A DNA stretch of 64,000 bases from Bifiguratus adelaidae (lineage: Eukaryota; Mucoromycota; Endogonomycetes; Endogonales), in contig MVBO01000053.1 in the NCBI GenBank assembly GCA_002261195.1, positions 1-64,000 of the forward strand. Direction: 5' to 3'. The notes beneath the pieces are model-generated. The model worked only from the letters and a program-made list of their open reading frames with translations. It was not told the DNA's origin and did no database searches. Both the position numbers and the translations under genes were made by a program. Within the stretch, counting starts at the first letter, position 1. Each line of letters starts with the position of its first letter. Shown piece by piece: positions 1 through 12,606 of the stretch.

Positions 1-333
1 GCGGACAGAATAGCCTTTCTGGTGGAGCATTTTGATGTTGTTTGCCTTGGCGTTGCTGAGGCCCATTGTTTGAACAAAGCTGGCTGCACGAGCGACAGTT
101 GGGGCTTCTGGGAGGCTTTGAAGCCTATATACATAGTCCGTACCCTCTAGATGTTACGCTAGGAACGCCATTGGCCAATGGCATGTGTACAAGGAGTTCT
201 TGCCTTCCCAAATTTGTCCGACGCGCAGGGACAAAACTGTCCCAAGAAATTTACGGTCTTCTAGCATTGATTGTGACGACACCAGAAAGGCAAAGAAGCT
301 GAAACTCAGGCAGATGATAGCCAAAGGACGCAT
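1..333 (-). CDS. Partial unidentified secreted-type protein (5' end only)
   Basis: The first exon would start at the ATG at 333 and begins MRPLAIICLSFSFFAFLVSS, which looks like a signal peptide. A second open stretch from about 123 down to 1 follows a TATATAG acceptor and reads SLPEAPTVARAASFV and further, with protein-like composition, off the left edge. The donor between them could not be fixed: GTAAAT after codon EDR is the best site but changes the downstream frame. I do not recognise the family. The gene is truncated by the window, so neither function nor exon structure is secure. Confidence 0.33.
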
Positions 334-419
334 GTACGTCTGATAGAAGTTTGGAATCCACACTTGCTTCAGGTGTTACGCAATTACGCGTCAAAATCAA
401 AATAGGCAATTCTTGGGAC

Positions 420-1090
420 GGTTTTGACTGCTACTGTATATTTATACAAAATTAAGCGGATCGGGTGCAAGACACAAGGCGTTAATACAGTACTGTACAG
501 TATGCCACTTTAAATTTGTAGCAACGAAGCAGTACAATAAGGTAAATGAAAACTTACAGTACGAAAGGCATCACCAAAGACGTTTGCAGTACTGAAATGT
601 ACAGTGTACTGTACAAAATACTACTTACAAGTAAAGTGCAGTATCCGAATGGAAAGATTGTCTCGATCACTCCTGATTTTTCGTCAATTCTGCTGTATTG
701 TAATGTGCAGTGACTGGTGGACTTCAATTTACGTGCGCATGAAAACGCCTCTCTGTGAGGTTCAGTACTATACAGTAACAAGGGAATTGAAATTGAAAAA
801 CCGGCTTTGGTAATCAGTAGAACTACCAGTAAGCGAGCATCATCATGGTTGGGTGCAGTAGCGAGATCCTTACACCGTACCTTGGGACTGCAAATTTTAC
901 AAGTCACAGCACAGTGTGCCGCTTTACTGGCTGCAAGGTTCCCAGCTTGAGTGAGCATACTGTAGACGCAGAAGCGTATTGCACGCGAGCCGTTCCTTCA
1001 CCAGGAGTTCAAACCTGCCAGTTGGCCAGTTTTGGACACCGTGGCCATCAATATTTGTGACGCACGTACAGTACACTATAATTGCCATTG
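420..1090. repeat. Cluster of TACAGTAC / CAGTA words in an intergenic spacer
   Basis: The spacer between the left-edge gene and XRN1 (334-1665) contains about a dozen copies of CAGTA, TACAGTAC or ACTGTAC between 420 and 1090, with one more at about 1455. The densest spots are 485-502 (TACAGTACTGTACAGTA) and 595-620. The words occur in both orientations and are self-complementary (TACAGTACTGTA is a perfect palindrome), so the stretch could form small hairpins or bind a dimeric factor. The open frames here are short and not protein-like. From 1090 to 1665 I see no gene or other feature. Confidence 0.45.
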
Positions 1091-1665
1091 CTGCGCAACA
1101 GGAACTGCCCTGGTCACTTGGAAAGAAGAGTTAGGCATTGCGATGATATCTGTCAATCATGCGATCGGCTATGGATATTGCTTTTGACGTCTACACACGG
1201 CCAGGTGATCGAAGGAACTACTTGGAAAACCACTCAGCAACACCAACGTAACCAATGTTCTGAAAATGGAGACGTTCAATGTGTCTCAAAGGTTCCTCTT
1301 GGTAGGCGCGATCATTTCCATTGTAATGGAGAAGGATGGAAGCAACACCGCCCTGATCACCCCATGACAAGTTGCTCTATATGGACGTCGTACATCATAT
1401 ATCGGATGGACCCCAAATGTTCGCACCTATAGGCTTGGACATGGAGCCTCTCCCTACAGTACATCTCCGAATGCCATCGACGCACAGGCAGACGCCGTGT
1501 GGGAATGAAGACAAGACCATGTCGCCAGATGACATCCACATGCGAATACTGCATTAGAGGCTGCGAAAAGGCTACGTGCAAAGAACAATGACAACCAGAA
1601 AAGGAAGCACGTCACAGGTTTGAAGTTCTTGCACTCGACATTTGCAAGTAGGTTGTTCTTTGCCG

Positions 1666-4600
1666 ATGGGAATACCAAAGTTCTTTCGCTGGATGAGGTA
1701 CTTGGACGCGAGCTCTTATCCCTAGCTACCTACTTAATACGGTTTCCTTAGCGAGCGCTATCCGTCATGTAGTCAACTCATCACGCAAAATCGGATTCCA
1801 GAGTTCGGTATGTCAGTCGTGCATCTCGTGGTACAGCAGGTGATTTCTGACTTCGGGACTCCCCAGACAATCTCTACCTGGATATGAATGGCATCGTACA
1901 TAACTGCTCACACGCTAATAACGATAGCGCGCACTTTCGAGTTACCGAAGAGCAGATCTGGATCGGAATCTTCAACTACATTGACCACCTCTTTGTCAAG
2001 ATTAAGCCGAAGAAGCTTTTCTACATGGCCATTGATGGCGTGGCCCCTCGTGCAAAGATGAACCAGCAACGCTCTCGTAGATTCAGAACAGCTAAGGACG
2101 CTGAGGAGACCAGGAGGAAAGCGGTCGCGAAAGGCGAGGAACTTCCCGAAGAAGACCCATTCGACAGTAACTGCATCACTCCAGGTACGCAATGTGCTTT
2201 CATACTTGATCGCGATTTTTGGAGCTAATGTTATTTGATACAGGCACGGAATTTATGGAGAAGCTTACCATCCAACTGAAGTATTTCATCAACAAGAAAG
2301 TTTCCGAAGATGCCAACTGGCGAGACATTGAAATCATTCTTTCCGGCCCAGAAACTCCGGGGGAAGGAGAACACAAGATTATGGAATACATCAGAACCAC
2401 CAAAGCTCAACCCGGCTATAATCCGAACACAAGGCATTGTTTGTACGGCTTGGACGCAGATCTTATTATGTTAGGTTTAGTCAGTCACGATCCACATTTT
2501 GCTCTTTTGCGAGAAGAGGTGACCTTCGGTAGAGCAAGCAAGCATGAAAAGAGGTATGTTTAACCGAAAGTCTAGTTCCCGGCGATCGAACATTAATTGT
2601 GAACATTTTAAGCATCGACACTCAAAACTTTTATCTGATGCACTTATCAATTCTTCGCGAATACCTCGATCACGAATTCTCGTCGTTAAAGTCAACATTA
2701 AAGTTCCAGTACGATCTCGAAAAAATTATCGACGACTTCATCTTGCTTGCCCTGTTTGTTGGTAACGACTTCCTACCGCATCTGCCCAATTTACATATTG
2801 GAGAAGGAGCGCTTGGTTTAATGTTTGGTGTCTATAAGAAGGTGTTCCCGACATTAGATGGTTACATCAACAACGAAGGTGTTCTAGACAATAGGCGACT
2901 GGAGGTTCTGCTACATGAGCTTGCCGAACAGTTCGAGAAGGAAAGATATGAGGCGGAAATGATTGATGTTCAGTTCCTTCGGTCAAAACAAGGTCATAGG
3001 AAGGACAAAGCCAAGTCGAGAGATGTTGAGGAGTCTCTGGGCGATTTGACGATATCGAACGGGAGAAATAGTAGGTCGACCGTTTTCTGTAAGCATGGCC
3101 AACAGTTCGCGATTAGCTGTCCTTATCTAACCTGGGCGCTAGCCATGACTCCCCACCAAAATGAGATCTATCAGAAAGTTAAAGAGTTCATCCTGGAGCG
3201 ACCAGCCACACCTCAGGGCGGCCATTCTCAGAACGCTTTGCACTTCCTGGAGAATTATTCCGCTCAAGATCGGCACTTTGTCGAGAGAATCGCGCGCGAT
3301 CTAGGACTGCATTTTGCAGTGCAGTATTCGACTACGAATGATGAAAAGCATATTTACATCGAGATTCCTGGTCTTGGTGACACAGAGGATACGGAAGAAA
3401 GTGAGGATGAAGAAGCGATTGAAGCCCGGCAACGGGTCATGAAAAAGTACGATAACGCCAAAATTACGGAAGAAGCTTCTATAAGGTCTGTTTCTCAGGA
3501 ACGGCGAGAAATGGACGAGCATTTTCAAGATTGGAAGCGTCAATATTACTGGGTATGTGTATTCGTATGAGCTTTCCAAATTGTATCCGATGCTCAACTG
3601 ATGCTAGGAAAAAATGCGAATCGACATTGATAATCCAAAAGATATGCAGCCTTTGGTATATGCTTATGTTGAGGGCCTGCAATGGGTGCTCTTCTACTAT
3701 TACCGCGGTGTTGCCAGTTGGGGATGGTTCTATCCCTACTATTACTCTCCAAAGATATCTGATCTCAAGAACCTAACACAGTTTAATCCGGTGTTCGAAC
3801 TCGGAACCCCATTTCGACCTTTTGAACAGTTGATGGGAGTTCTTCCGAGCTTGAGTCGCAAGTTACTACCCCTTGCGTATCGGGTATGCAGTATTTCAGC
3901 AAACCATTGTTTGAAATTGTCGTAGCTTACAGGCTTCGTAGGATTTGATGACGGATCCCACCTCGCCAATTATCGACTTCTATCCCACCGATTTCGAACT
4001 TGATATGAATGGCAAAAAGCAAGATTGGGAGGCTGTTGTAAAAGTCCCTTTCATTGAAGAGAAGCGCTTGCTCGAAACGATGAAGTCAAGGAGTTCCAGA
4101 TTAACAGAACAAGAAAAGAAAAGGAATCAATTTGGAGAGAGTCTGCTATTTGTTTACGACAAGGAGGCAGATTTAGTGAATGGCAATGCCAATGACAACT
4201 TGGGCAGAGTTTACCCGTCTTCGCTGCCCGGAGTTTTCCCCGGTATGGATTGCTATCATTGACATCTTGCAGGATGAAGACACTAACATCAACATATAGA
4301 TGTATACCACTGCAAATCAAAGATGGTAACTTACAGATTGCCGCACATGGAAGGATTGAAGTTCAACAACGGTCTGTGTAAAGGTGCCAGGCTTGGCGCT
4401 GATATGTTGGCGGGCTTTCCGACGTTGCAGACACTACCGCACACTGCTACCCTACAGTTTCATGGAGTGAATGTTTTTCAAATGGACAGCAAGTAAGGTC
4501 TGATGGGAATGCAGCCTTTATCCCTAACACCGTTTCTCCAGGAATGAATCCATGGTAATTCGCCTTTTGACCCAAGATCAACATAGCCGCACAGAAGACG

Positions 4601-6592
4601 CCGCTAATGCACTTCTTGGAAAGAGAATATTCGTTGGTAAGGGCTATATGCGCTTGTATTCTCCGATACAACGTATTGCAAGGGCTAAACCGTACTTTTC
4701 AGGATGGCCCTTCTTACAGGAAGCTTTGGTTGTTTGCGTCAGTGATGAACTTTTTCGATACGAGTTGAAGAAGGTTCAACGTTCTCAAGAAGTCATTCGA
4801 TCTCCGCAACAGGCGGAAAACATACAATACTGGCGAAAGCGAGCGGACCGGCTGGAGACAGTCTATTCGAAACGTTTCGCAACGGAAATCGGGCATGTTG
4901 AGGTTGTCGTACATGTGCTCATGCTCAAAGGGATGAAGCGACTGGATAATGGCGCTCTAGTGAAAGAGTACATGCCACGAACTCAGCAGAGCGAATTTGC
5001 CTTGCAAACTATTGTTCGGGATGGGGTTTCGGAAGATCCTCGCCACAAGGTAAGTCATCTGACATCATTTCTTGCTAGCTGCGGTCGTTAACGCGATATA
5101 GGAGCAACCACCTACCCCAATCAATCTGGAATTTCCAATCGGGGCTCAGGTTTTCTTCCTGGGTGGATTTCATTATGGCGCGCCTGCAACTGTAGAGTCA
5201 CATTCCACCAAGACTGTTACCATCAAGATGATTGTGAGTGTCTCATCTAATTGTGCCCTGTGAAGATATCTGGGACTAATTGCCTTTAGGTTTCCAATCA
5301 GCAAGCTGGTGCGGAGCCTGATATAGGAAATATTGTCGCGCATCGTGAAGAGGTCTCAATGAGATATTACCCATCTTATGTGGTAAACAAGCAGCTGCAG
5401 ATATCAGCACTTGCACTATCCAAGTTGACAGCCTCTTTGCATGTCGTAAGCAAGACAGCCGACCAGAGACTTAATCTCGGTCTCAACTTGAAATTCGAAG
5501 CAAAGCAGCAAAAGGTTCTCGGTTACACCAGGAAGTCAGCAGATGGAAACTGGCAGTATTCACAGAAAGCTGTGGATCTCCTCCAAGAGTACAAGTCGCG
5601 ATTTCCAGAATTTGTTAATGGTCTGGAGAAGCGCAGCAAAAATGGTAAGCAACGAAGGCGAAACAATCCGCGCATCTAATCCCCGGCAGATTTCTACGAA
5701 CCTGCAGATTTCTATGATGCGTCAATTGCAGAGAAAAAGATCAATGACATACGCGATTGGCTGAAGTCGAAAGGTGTAAAGGATTTCGAAAGAGTGCCGT
5801 TAGACGCACAGCAGCTTTCCAAAGTATGCTTACCGAATTTACGAGTTTGAAGTGCATGACTAACCTCCGTTCGCAGAATGCCATCAAGGAGATCGAGGAT
5901 GCAGCAAATGCACTTGTTGCGAAACCGAACAAGTACTCACAGATTATCATCAAAAACATCCCGAGACAAGTTTTGCTCAAACCTTCATACGCCGTGCACA
6001 AACTTCAGGATCAAGAGTTTGCATTAGGCGATCGAGTTGTTTTTGTGGAGGATGCCGGAACTGTACCTATTGCAGCGAAAGGTGTGGTTGTTGGTATACA
6101 AGGCAAAGCCATTGAGGTGGTATTCGACAACTCGTTCATGGGTGGTGTTACAATGGGTGGCAGGTAAGCACAAGCGTCAGCGCTCAGCTAGAACTAGGCG
6201 AAGACTAACTCGATATAATTAGGTGTTCGCAATACAGAGGAATGACGGTCATGGCGCATTCAATCCTCAATCTTACCAACAAGCAGTATGCTAGTCAACC
6301 TGTTGCAACTGGTGGTAAATCGGGGGATGCAAATCCGATGACACTAAAGCATCAGCGACCTGTCAGTCAACTTCCGAGTACTGCTCCTTCACGAGGCCCT
6401 GCCCACCATCCCAACCCAAGAGGGCAAGGCCATAGTGTCAGACCGACTCAGAGTCATGATACATTGCAGATCTTGAATCGCGGAGCGCATCAAGGTCGCT
6501 CTAGGGCATCGCCCGCGCATAGAGGAGATAGTCAAGGTGGCAGAGGTGATTCTCAAGGGTCGCGTGGACGAGGTATCAATCACGCACAGTAG
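1666..6592 (+). CDS. XRN1: 5'-3' exoribonuclease XRN1
   Basis: Cytoplasmic 5'-3' exonuclease of decapped mRNA. Fourteen exons join in frame to 1403 aa: 1666-1697, 1752-1807, 1867-2184, 2244-2553, 2613-3552, 3608-3883, 3942-4242, 4300-4492, 4542-5049, 5102-5233, 5290-5644, 5690-5823, 5877-6163, 6223-6592. The N-terminus MGIPKFFRWMSERYP is the invariant XRN start and fixes the ATG. The catalytic core is visible: DNLYLDMNGIVHNCSH, PRAKMNQQRSRRF, GEGEHKIMEYIR and the acidic-site run YGLDADLIMLGLVSHD, then GNDFLPHLPNL. The later YYYRGVASWGWFYPYYY segment is also typical. The tail (last 110 aa) is Gly/Arg/Ser-rich and low complexity. The length is close to yeast Xrn1. The nuclear paralogue Rat1 is excluded because the protein is longer and carries the Xrn1 middle domains. 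Confidence 0.96.
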
Positions 6593-6818
6593 TTAGACTG
6601 TTGTATTGTGTTGATTTATGGCATTACCGAGCTTCTCCAGACGCTTTGACTGGTGCAATAAACACTGCACTGACACCGCAAAAGACCTTTGCTCAAACGA
6701 AGGCCTTATCATCGGTTTATGAAGGTTCGCTGACATGGCAACAAATGACTTACGCTGCATAGGGTATTAATACGTTGTTGTATCTGTACATAATGTACAA
6801 ATGATGTTGCTGGTAAGC

Positions 6819-9800
6819 CTATTGTTGCTCTGCCATTTGTTTGATGTGATAATCCTCGGTGTCTTCTCGAATCAATCTTTCAATCTCCGTATGAAGTGCC
6901 CACACCCATTCGTCCCTTTCTTGCCGATTGCGCGTCCTAAAGACCCATATGTCACCTTTACTTGCCGGTAATTTACCCTGGCGCCGAACGAGAACCTTTC
7001 TTCGAGAGTTGCTGAAATGCTTCCTACTCCGAGACTTCCAGATGGAGAAAGTACAGCTACCATCTTCGTCATTGGTTATCAAGCCGTCGGCGAACATTTT
7101 TGGCACTCTGTGATTCTCGTGAGCTGGTAAATCACCTAATGAATGTTTGCCGGAACACACATAACAGTCCCGGAGCTTGATCACTGTTTTGAGCGCGCGC
7201 GTACTCGAGGGAATGACTCTGTTCGTCTACAGCACAAATTAGCGTGTAAGAGAAACACTCAAGTACTCACAAAGTTGTTTCGATCTATGTCTTCGAACAC
7301 AAGCAGTAAACCTCGTATCAATATGTGCATGCGTCGCAGGAAACTTCCGCGATAATGGTACCGTTGATACAGCAATCCCGATTTCTGTTGATAGCGCAAA
7401 GAGGTGAGCAAATGTAAGTAGAATAGTATCGGGTCGCTTACAATTATACTTCGACAGCCGCAGTATCCACAAACGTTCCATATCTGCGCGTCTGCTTGTG
7501 TCGTGAGGTTGTCGAGATTGTCAGCCCCAATATCGGGTTCAAAGAACTCCACTGGCGCAAATGTGTCTGAGTCGCCGGAGGAGCGACGTATTCGACTGCC
7601 CCAATCGGCAATTTCGCGATTAGCTTTCTGCAGAGCTATGTGTTTGTGTAGATCAGCGCGCACACGCGCTTTCCAGTATTGAGCCAAGGCCGTCAACCGA
7701 GACACCCATTCCATCATTGTCTGCCGCGAATATGCCTGTGCTCACATGTTAATATATGTTGAGCTTCCACGATCTTCCCAACCTCTAATTTCAAAGTCAA
7801 TCCGTTTCGCATGGTGAGCTCGAAACATCGTTCTTCTCGCCTAGCTGAGGCAGCCTGTTGAGGGTCGCGAGTTTCCGCACTGATACTGTTGCCACGTGTG
7901 AGCAAAAATCCATTGGTTTCAGATTGGGGAACACATGGCAGAATAGTTTCGACGTCGCATAGATCGACAATTCCTAATGAAGACTTCATCTGGTCGACGC
8001 GACGTTTCATATCTCGTCGTGCAAATCGTTCTTGATTCCGCGTGTCACCAAATGTATGGTGGCGAGCTCGAGGGGCGATGGAAACGATCAAAGGCTGGCC
8101 CAGACTAGTTGTTAGCGTTGCATGTGCGGACTCCAGGGCGATCGCCGGAGTTGAAGGCGGGTTTGCTTTTCCAGGAGTGGTATAGAATAAGAATTGGTCG
8201 TGGGTTGCGTAATAATGCCGCCTGCTGCTGCGCTTGGTCCTGTTGATAAGCTTTCCGTAATTATTGCTAAGACGGAGAAGATAGCCTTCAATTGGCGAAG
8301 GTTCCTACATTCGTGATTTCAGTAACGTTGCACACCTACACGCCATTGAATGCAGGTACATACTTCCAATACGGCACCGCTGGGCAATGTCAATGTGTCT
8401 GGATAGTGCTCCATGACTCTTAATTCAAGCAAATGGGTCTGAAGCAGTATTGATCAGCACATGATGAAATATTCGTGCTACCTACTCTTTCAATACTCTG
8501 TGGTGATATAACAAAATCTGATCTGCCCTGACCATCCAGGCTGACATCCCAAGCGATCCATTCGAGTCGATCTCGAATTTTCCAACAAAGACCAAGCCGA
8601 CCTCTCCGTTGCCATTCATTCAAGACGTGTTCATAGTCCGCGTCAGCCCTCAATACTTCCAATATGGTATCTATCACCGCGTCGGCCGTCACATTGACAT
8701 CGTTATGTATGACACGCTCGTCAAGCAGAGGAATTCTTAACCGTATTTCGAGGTCTGGTACAGACACATCGGCCCAGGGAGGTATCTCAATCTTGCAGGA
8801 GGGTGGCAAGAGTCGGTGAATGGCCATATACCAATCGTTTAGAAGAGTGGGACATCGAGGTTTCATTGTCACAATGGTCGAGTCCGTCGACCTTTCATTA
8901 GCACGATACACAAGTCGTAATGTTTGGTCGATGTCGGATGCCATAGAAAGGCGCAAGTCGGGTGGTCTGCGATTCTCGTCAAACGCGATCAATTGCTCCA
9001 GCCGCTTGGGCGGAAATCCCCAAACCTGCGCTTGATTAACTAACGATTCTCGAGGGACATTTTCATGCTTACCGAAGCTTTGTAGAATTCGATCCGATCG
9101 GGTCTAAGTATCACTTCGTATTGTCGCCATCCCAGGCTATGACGAAGATTTCGTTGCTCAGAATTTGCAGAATATACAGTAGGTCGCCCTTGAATATCGG
9201 AAATATCACGCCTAACAAGCATAATATCCTGTCGAAGTATGGCATCGGATAGTAAAGAATCGTGATATTCAGTGTTCACATGCACTGGCTCGAAATTAGC
9301 AAAGCTTTGGCTTTCAGAATGCCAGGAAGTAAAGCCAGAATTGGAACGAGTTGGGACGGACAAATGAGATCGTGTGGGTGTACGGGTAGACGAGATGGTC
9401 ACTTTCTGCTTGAGGGCTGGCCTTTTCGGAGACAAAAGCTCCTCCGTAGAGCCGGTGGGAGATGAGCTCAATTGAGATCTGGAGTTTGGATGGTCATCGT
9501 GATCATGGCTGGGTACTGATGACCTGTCGGGATTGGCATGGTGTGACTGATCTCTAGCACCATGATGGTGACCTGCAATGTCGAGATAGTTGATCTTCGC
9601 AGACGAATCTCCGTCGATTGCAGGGGACAAGTTGTGATAGATGGAGCTGTGGGCAGTCTCCATAGACGGCCGAACATCCTGGTCGGATTTGTGCTGTCCT
9701 AACGGGTGATGGGCGGTATCCCGCGGTGGACCCTCAGCTCTACCTAGATTGTTTGCGGCGTCAGATGTGGAGAATTCATCGGGCTCCACAAGATGTACTG

Positions 9801-10158
9801 TATCGTTGCTAACCAAATGGTCATCAATCCATCGCCTTGTACAGTCTGCCTCCCCAACTCACCTTGTCCGCTCGGGTGTAACGGTATTCAGGCTATTATT
9901 CAGCAAACTGCTGTCCAGCTGCTCGCCTTGTAGATGGATAGTGCCCAACTGAGCGTTACTTCGAGCTCCGAAACTATCTCCAGACTCCCCACGACTCTTT
10001 CTCGATCGTTTCGATTCTCTCTGATCTTGCTTGTGCTCCCTCTGTGGTGCCCACGTCGGCGTTGGTCCAATGAAGACCCGTCGTAACGTGTGGTGCCTAT
10101 GGCTGTTACTGACCGAACCATTGCTAATGGCCGACACCGACAGTTTGCGAGTCCTCAT
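6819..10158 (-). CDS. SPO71/Mug56-like multi-PH-domain protein
   Basis: Eight exons (10158-9863, 9808-9073, 9025-8486, 8438-8364, 8304-7783, 7735-7442, 7384-7271, 7226-6819) join to 994 aa. A Ser-rich N-terminal region carries the family-type motif RRVFIGPTPTW. It is followed by a PH-like segment (SLGWRQYEVILRP, then FYKASVWGFPPKRLE), a second PH (EGYLLRLSNNYGKL to MEWVSRLTALAQYW) and a third near the C-terminus (WVFRTRNRQERDEWVWAL). In yeast, Spo71 is a peripheral membrane protein of the prospore membrane and works with the lipid-transfer protein Vps13; a membrane-lipid role is therefore inferred. The intron between 7783 and 7735 uses an atypical GTTGGG donor. The open frame continues upstream of the chosen ATG to about 10226, so a further 5' exon is possible, but it would overlap the divergent gene at 10265. 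Confidence 0.8.
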
Positions 10159-10264
10159 ATGTCGCAACGCTTCCTCACTTGCCTCCTCAAACGTTGACGT
10201 GTGTTTCGCGTGAGCGATGGAAAGCTTCTATCAGGAAGAGACCATGCTTTTATATCACTCCAAA

Positions 10265-10605
10265 ATGACGTTGAGGCGATATGTATTGCCAATAGCCGCC
10301 GTGATTCTGATCCCTTCCAGCTACTTTTACGGCATCTACACTAGACAACAGATTGACGCAAAGAGAGTATGTAAAGCGTTGTGGGGGTAGGATCGACTGA
10401 TTGAACTGCCCTCTAGGAAGAACACGCGGTTGCAATCGAATCGGTAGAGGAACGCACCAAAAGGTAATGTCTTGCGATCCGTGGCCTTACTGACTAGTCT
10501 AGACTGGAAGCGCAACGTCTGACACTACTAGAACAAAGGGCTTTGCTGCTCGAAAAGAAGCGCAAGGTGGATGAACACGAGGAGAGGAAACGTCGGTTTG
10601 ACTAG
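10265..10605 (+). CDS. Small single-span membrane protein with coiled coil
   Basis: Three exons (10265-10366, 10417-10463, 10503-10605) give an 83 aa protein. It starts MTLRRYVLPIAAVILIP, a basic start followed by one hydrophobic helix, then a strongly charged helix rich in Glu, Arg and Lys (LEAQRLTLLEQRALLLEKKR) that should form a coiled coil. The layout suggests a single-pass organelle protein, perhaps mitochondrial inner membrane, but I do not recognise the family. An in-frame upstream ATG at 10217 would add 16 residues; the later start is preferred because it leaves room for a promoter shared with the divergent SPO71-like gene. Confidence 0.6.
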
Positions 10606-10644
10606 AAGGTCTTTGATGTACATGTATATAGGGATGCATTGAGG

Positions 10645-11365
10645 TTAATCTTCTCCCGCCGGTACTTCTTCTTCGAGATAGCGCACTAGTCGCACGCGGA
10701 GTTCTGTCAACTCGTCACCACGCGCCTGATCGCTGATAAACCATGCATTGACCTGAATTTGCACCATCTCCAATGCACCTCGAATCACTCCCGCAAGGAT
10801 GTTTGAAAACCATAGTCCTCCTTCCACAGCCTCTACTGGCAACTCGATGAACTCAGCCAGGGGATTCTCATCAAAGACAAGGGAAAACTCCTTAAAGTCT
10901 TGGGTCCAATTGGTGACATTGGGAGTGATGTTGAGAAATGACTTGAACCCAACCTAAGCTCGTGTCATTAATACCGGCGAATGATCATAGTACAGCTTAC
11001 CTTGGAGATCACTTCTGCAGTGTCTCTAAACTCGGTGCATCGCCCAATGTTTGCCCTAGCCAGAAAGTCTTCCACTAACCGTAATCCGATATTGTATCCC
11101 CTAAGCGTGGAGTTAGAACTGAAATCTCAGCCGACGCAAGACTTACATTTGATCTAGCTGTTTGTTCACCTCCGTATAGTCTTCAAAGTCTTGTATGAGC
11201 TGTACCACCAACGAACCATACGTCAATGTGAATAGTTCGGCATTCTACAAGGTCACGATGAGCGTGTTGCGGGTGTTGCGGTATACGTACAATCTTTTCC
11301 ACCTTGTTCTTCCAGATATCTTCTCCAAGCGTCTTGTATTGCTTGTTGACTGCATTGACCGCCAT
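10645..11365 (-). CDS. BET3: TRAPP complex subunit BET3 (TRAPPC3)
   Basis: Core subunit of the TRAPP complexes, which tether ER-derived vesicles and act as exchange factor for Ypt1/Rab1. Four exons (11365-11291, 11244-11147, 11100-11001, 10953-10645) join to 193 aa, the same size as yeast Bet3. Family landmarks are [15 protein letters not shown], the region [16 protein letters not shown], and [20 protein letters not shown] with the cysteine that is palmitoylated in family members. The C-terminus reads [13 protein letters not shown] then [15 protein letters not shown], which is diagnostic. The ATG at 11365 gives the usual short N-terminus. It lies on the same strand as the SPO71-like gene, with the small membrane gene between them on the other strand. 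Confidence 0.95.
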
Positions 11366-12099
11366 GGTAGGATGAACAGCGAGACAAAGCTTATCACGCT
11401 AGGAACGTGTCTCGATCAAATTAGTGTTGAGGGTGGGTTTTATTGGGAGGAGGCGATGTTTTTACTTCTCTGCTGCGCTATAACTTACTATGATGTTATG
11501 GCGGCTAGAAACATGAACCCAGGTACTATGGAAGGACATGGTGTTGGAATGGATTGCTTTGAAGAGGATCAAGTTGACGTTATCACGCGTTTCCTCGCAT
11601 TGTCGCCATACATCCCATTGTGCAATGATTTCCCTCGTCCATTATCCACATGGTAAGTCCATTGCATGCTACCCACAGCCGATTTTCATGGAGTAAGTCC
11701 CATCCAAAGAAATAGTTTTATTCGGCGAATACTCTTGGTACCTGCCATTGACTCAGATCAAGTTATGCATCAATGTACGAGATATCAGCCAAACCGGTAT
11801 TGAACAAAGCCTATCTTGCCTCCAGTGTTTCATGCGGTCTGATATGACCCGCACGACGCTTTATTTACGCATGTACAAAAACTCAGCGGATCAGGGATCA
11901 CCGGACGCGTTTTCATGCATCTTATCGCACGTTCTTGAGCTTGCCATCTTCGGGCGTTAAACAAACAGATGCAATACTTTCTGATGCTTTGGCTCGTCAG
12001 ATTATGCGCAAGTCAATCAAGGCTTAGCCTATTCAATGGCACCTATATATCTGGGCCAATGTACTTTTTCAAAACTTCATTGACGCAATCCAATTGACC
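11366..12099. other. Intergenic spacer between BET3 and a Kre9-like gene
   Basis: About 730 bp between two divergent starts. Open frames here are short and lack family signatures; one plus-strand frame entering from BET3 antisense is a shadow. It presumably holds both promoters. I see no RNA gene or repeat. Confidence 0.5.
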
Positions 12100-12507
12100 A
12101 TGAATATCACCGCATTTATTCTGTTCCTCGCATCCATTGTCTCGGTCGTGCTTGCCGATTTCATGATTACCAATCCAACAGCAGCGACTACCTGGCACAC
12201 GGGTTCCAAAGCCACCATTCGTTGGTTGAGCAAAGGTGTTTCGGTCGCTTCGGACAACTCGGTCCCCTTGTACCTTTTGAAGGGCGATCCCAAGAATTTG
12301 AAGCGGGTGGCCAAGATTGGGGATGTGCGTGGTTCGGCTTCGGGCGTTTACCAATATGATGTGCCTTCGACGCTCTCGCATGGTTCTTCCTATGTTGTGC
12401 AGGTACGTTGTTGATCACTGGCATGTCTATCGCCGGTCTCATGCCTGCTTTAGATGGGCGGAGGGCACGGCTCTGTCCATTACTCCCATCAATTCACTAT
12501 AGCCTAA
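12100..12507 (+). CDS. Small secreted Kre9/Knh1-like protein
   Basis: Two exons (12100-12402, 12454-12507) encode about 118 aa. The N-terminus MNITAFILFLASIVSVVLA is a signal peptide. The mature part begins DFMITNPTAATTWHTGSKAT, then IRWLSKGV, and carries VPLYLLKGDPKNLKRVAKIG and GVYQYDVPSTL. This is the Ig-like fold typical of the fungal Kre9/Knh1 N-terminal (Ser-Thr-rich GPI-anchored) domain. The protein is much shorter than most members and ends soon after the domain with a Gly/His-rich stretch (MGGGHGSVHYSH), with no Ser/Thr stalk and no GPI signal, so it is probably soluble. A cell wall or secretory role is inferred from the family. Confidence 0.75.
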
Positions 12508-12606
12508 GAAAGCCTTTTACTTTTCATCTTCATACTCTACATGTGTGCGGGTCTCAAAGACAATGTACACTACAACATCTGAAAATAAAGAGGGCATTCT
12601 ATACCT

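Noticed and set aside
11195-11656. 153-codon plus-strand frame over the start of BET3
   Set aside because: It overlaps certain BET3 coding exons and its upstream intron, lacks any family match, and is a shadow.
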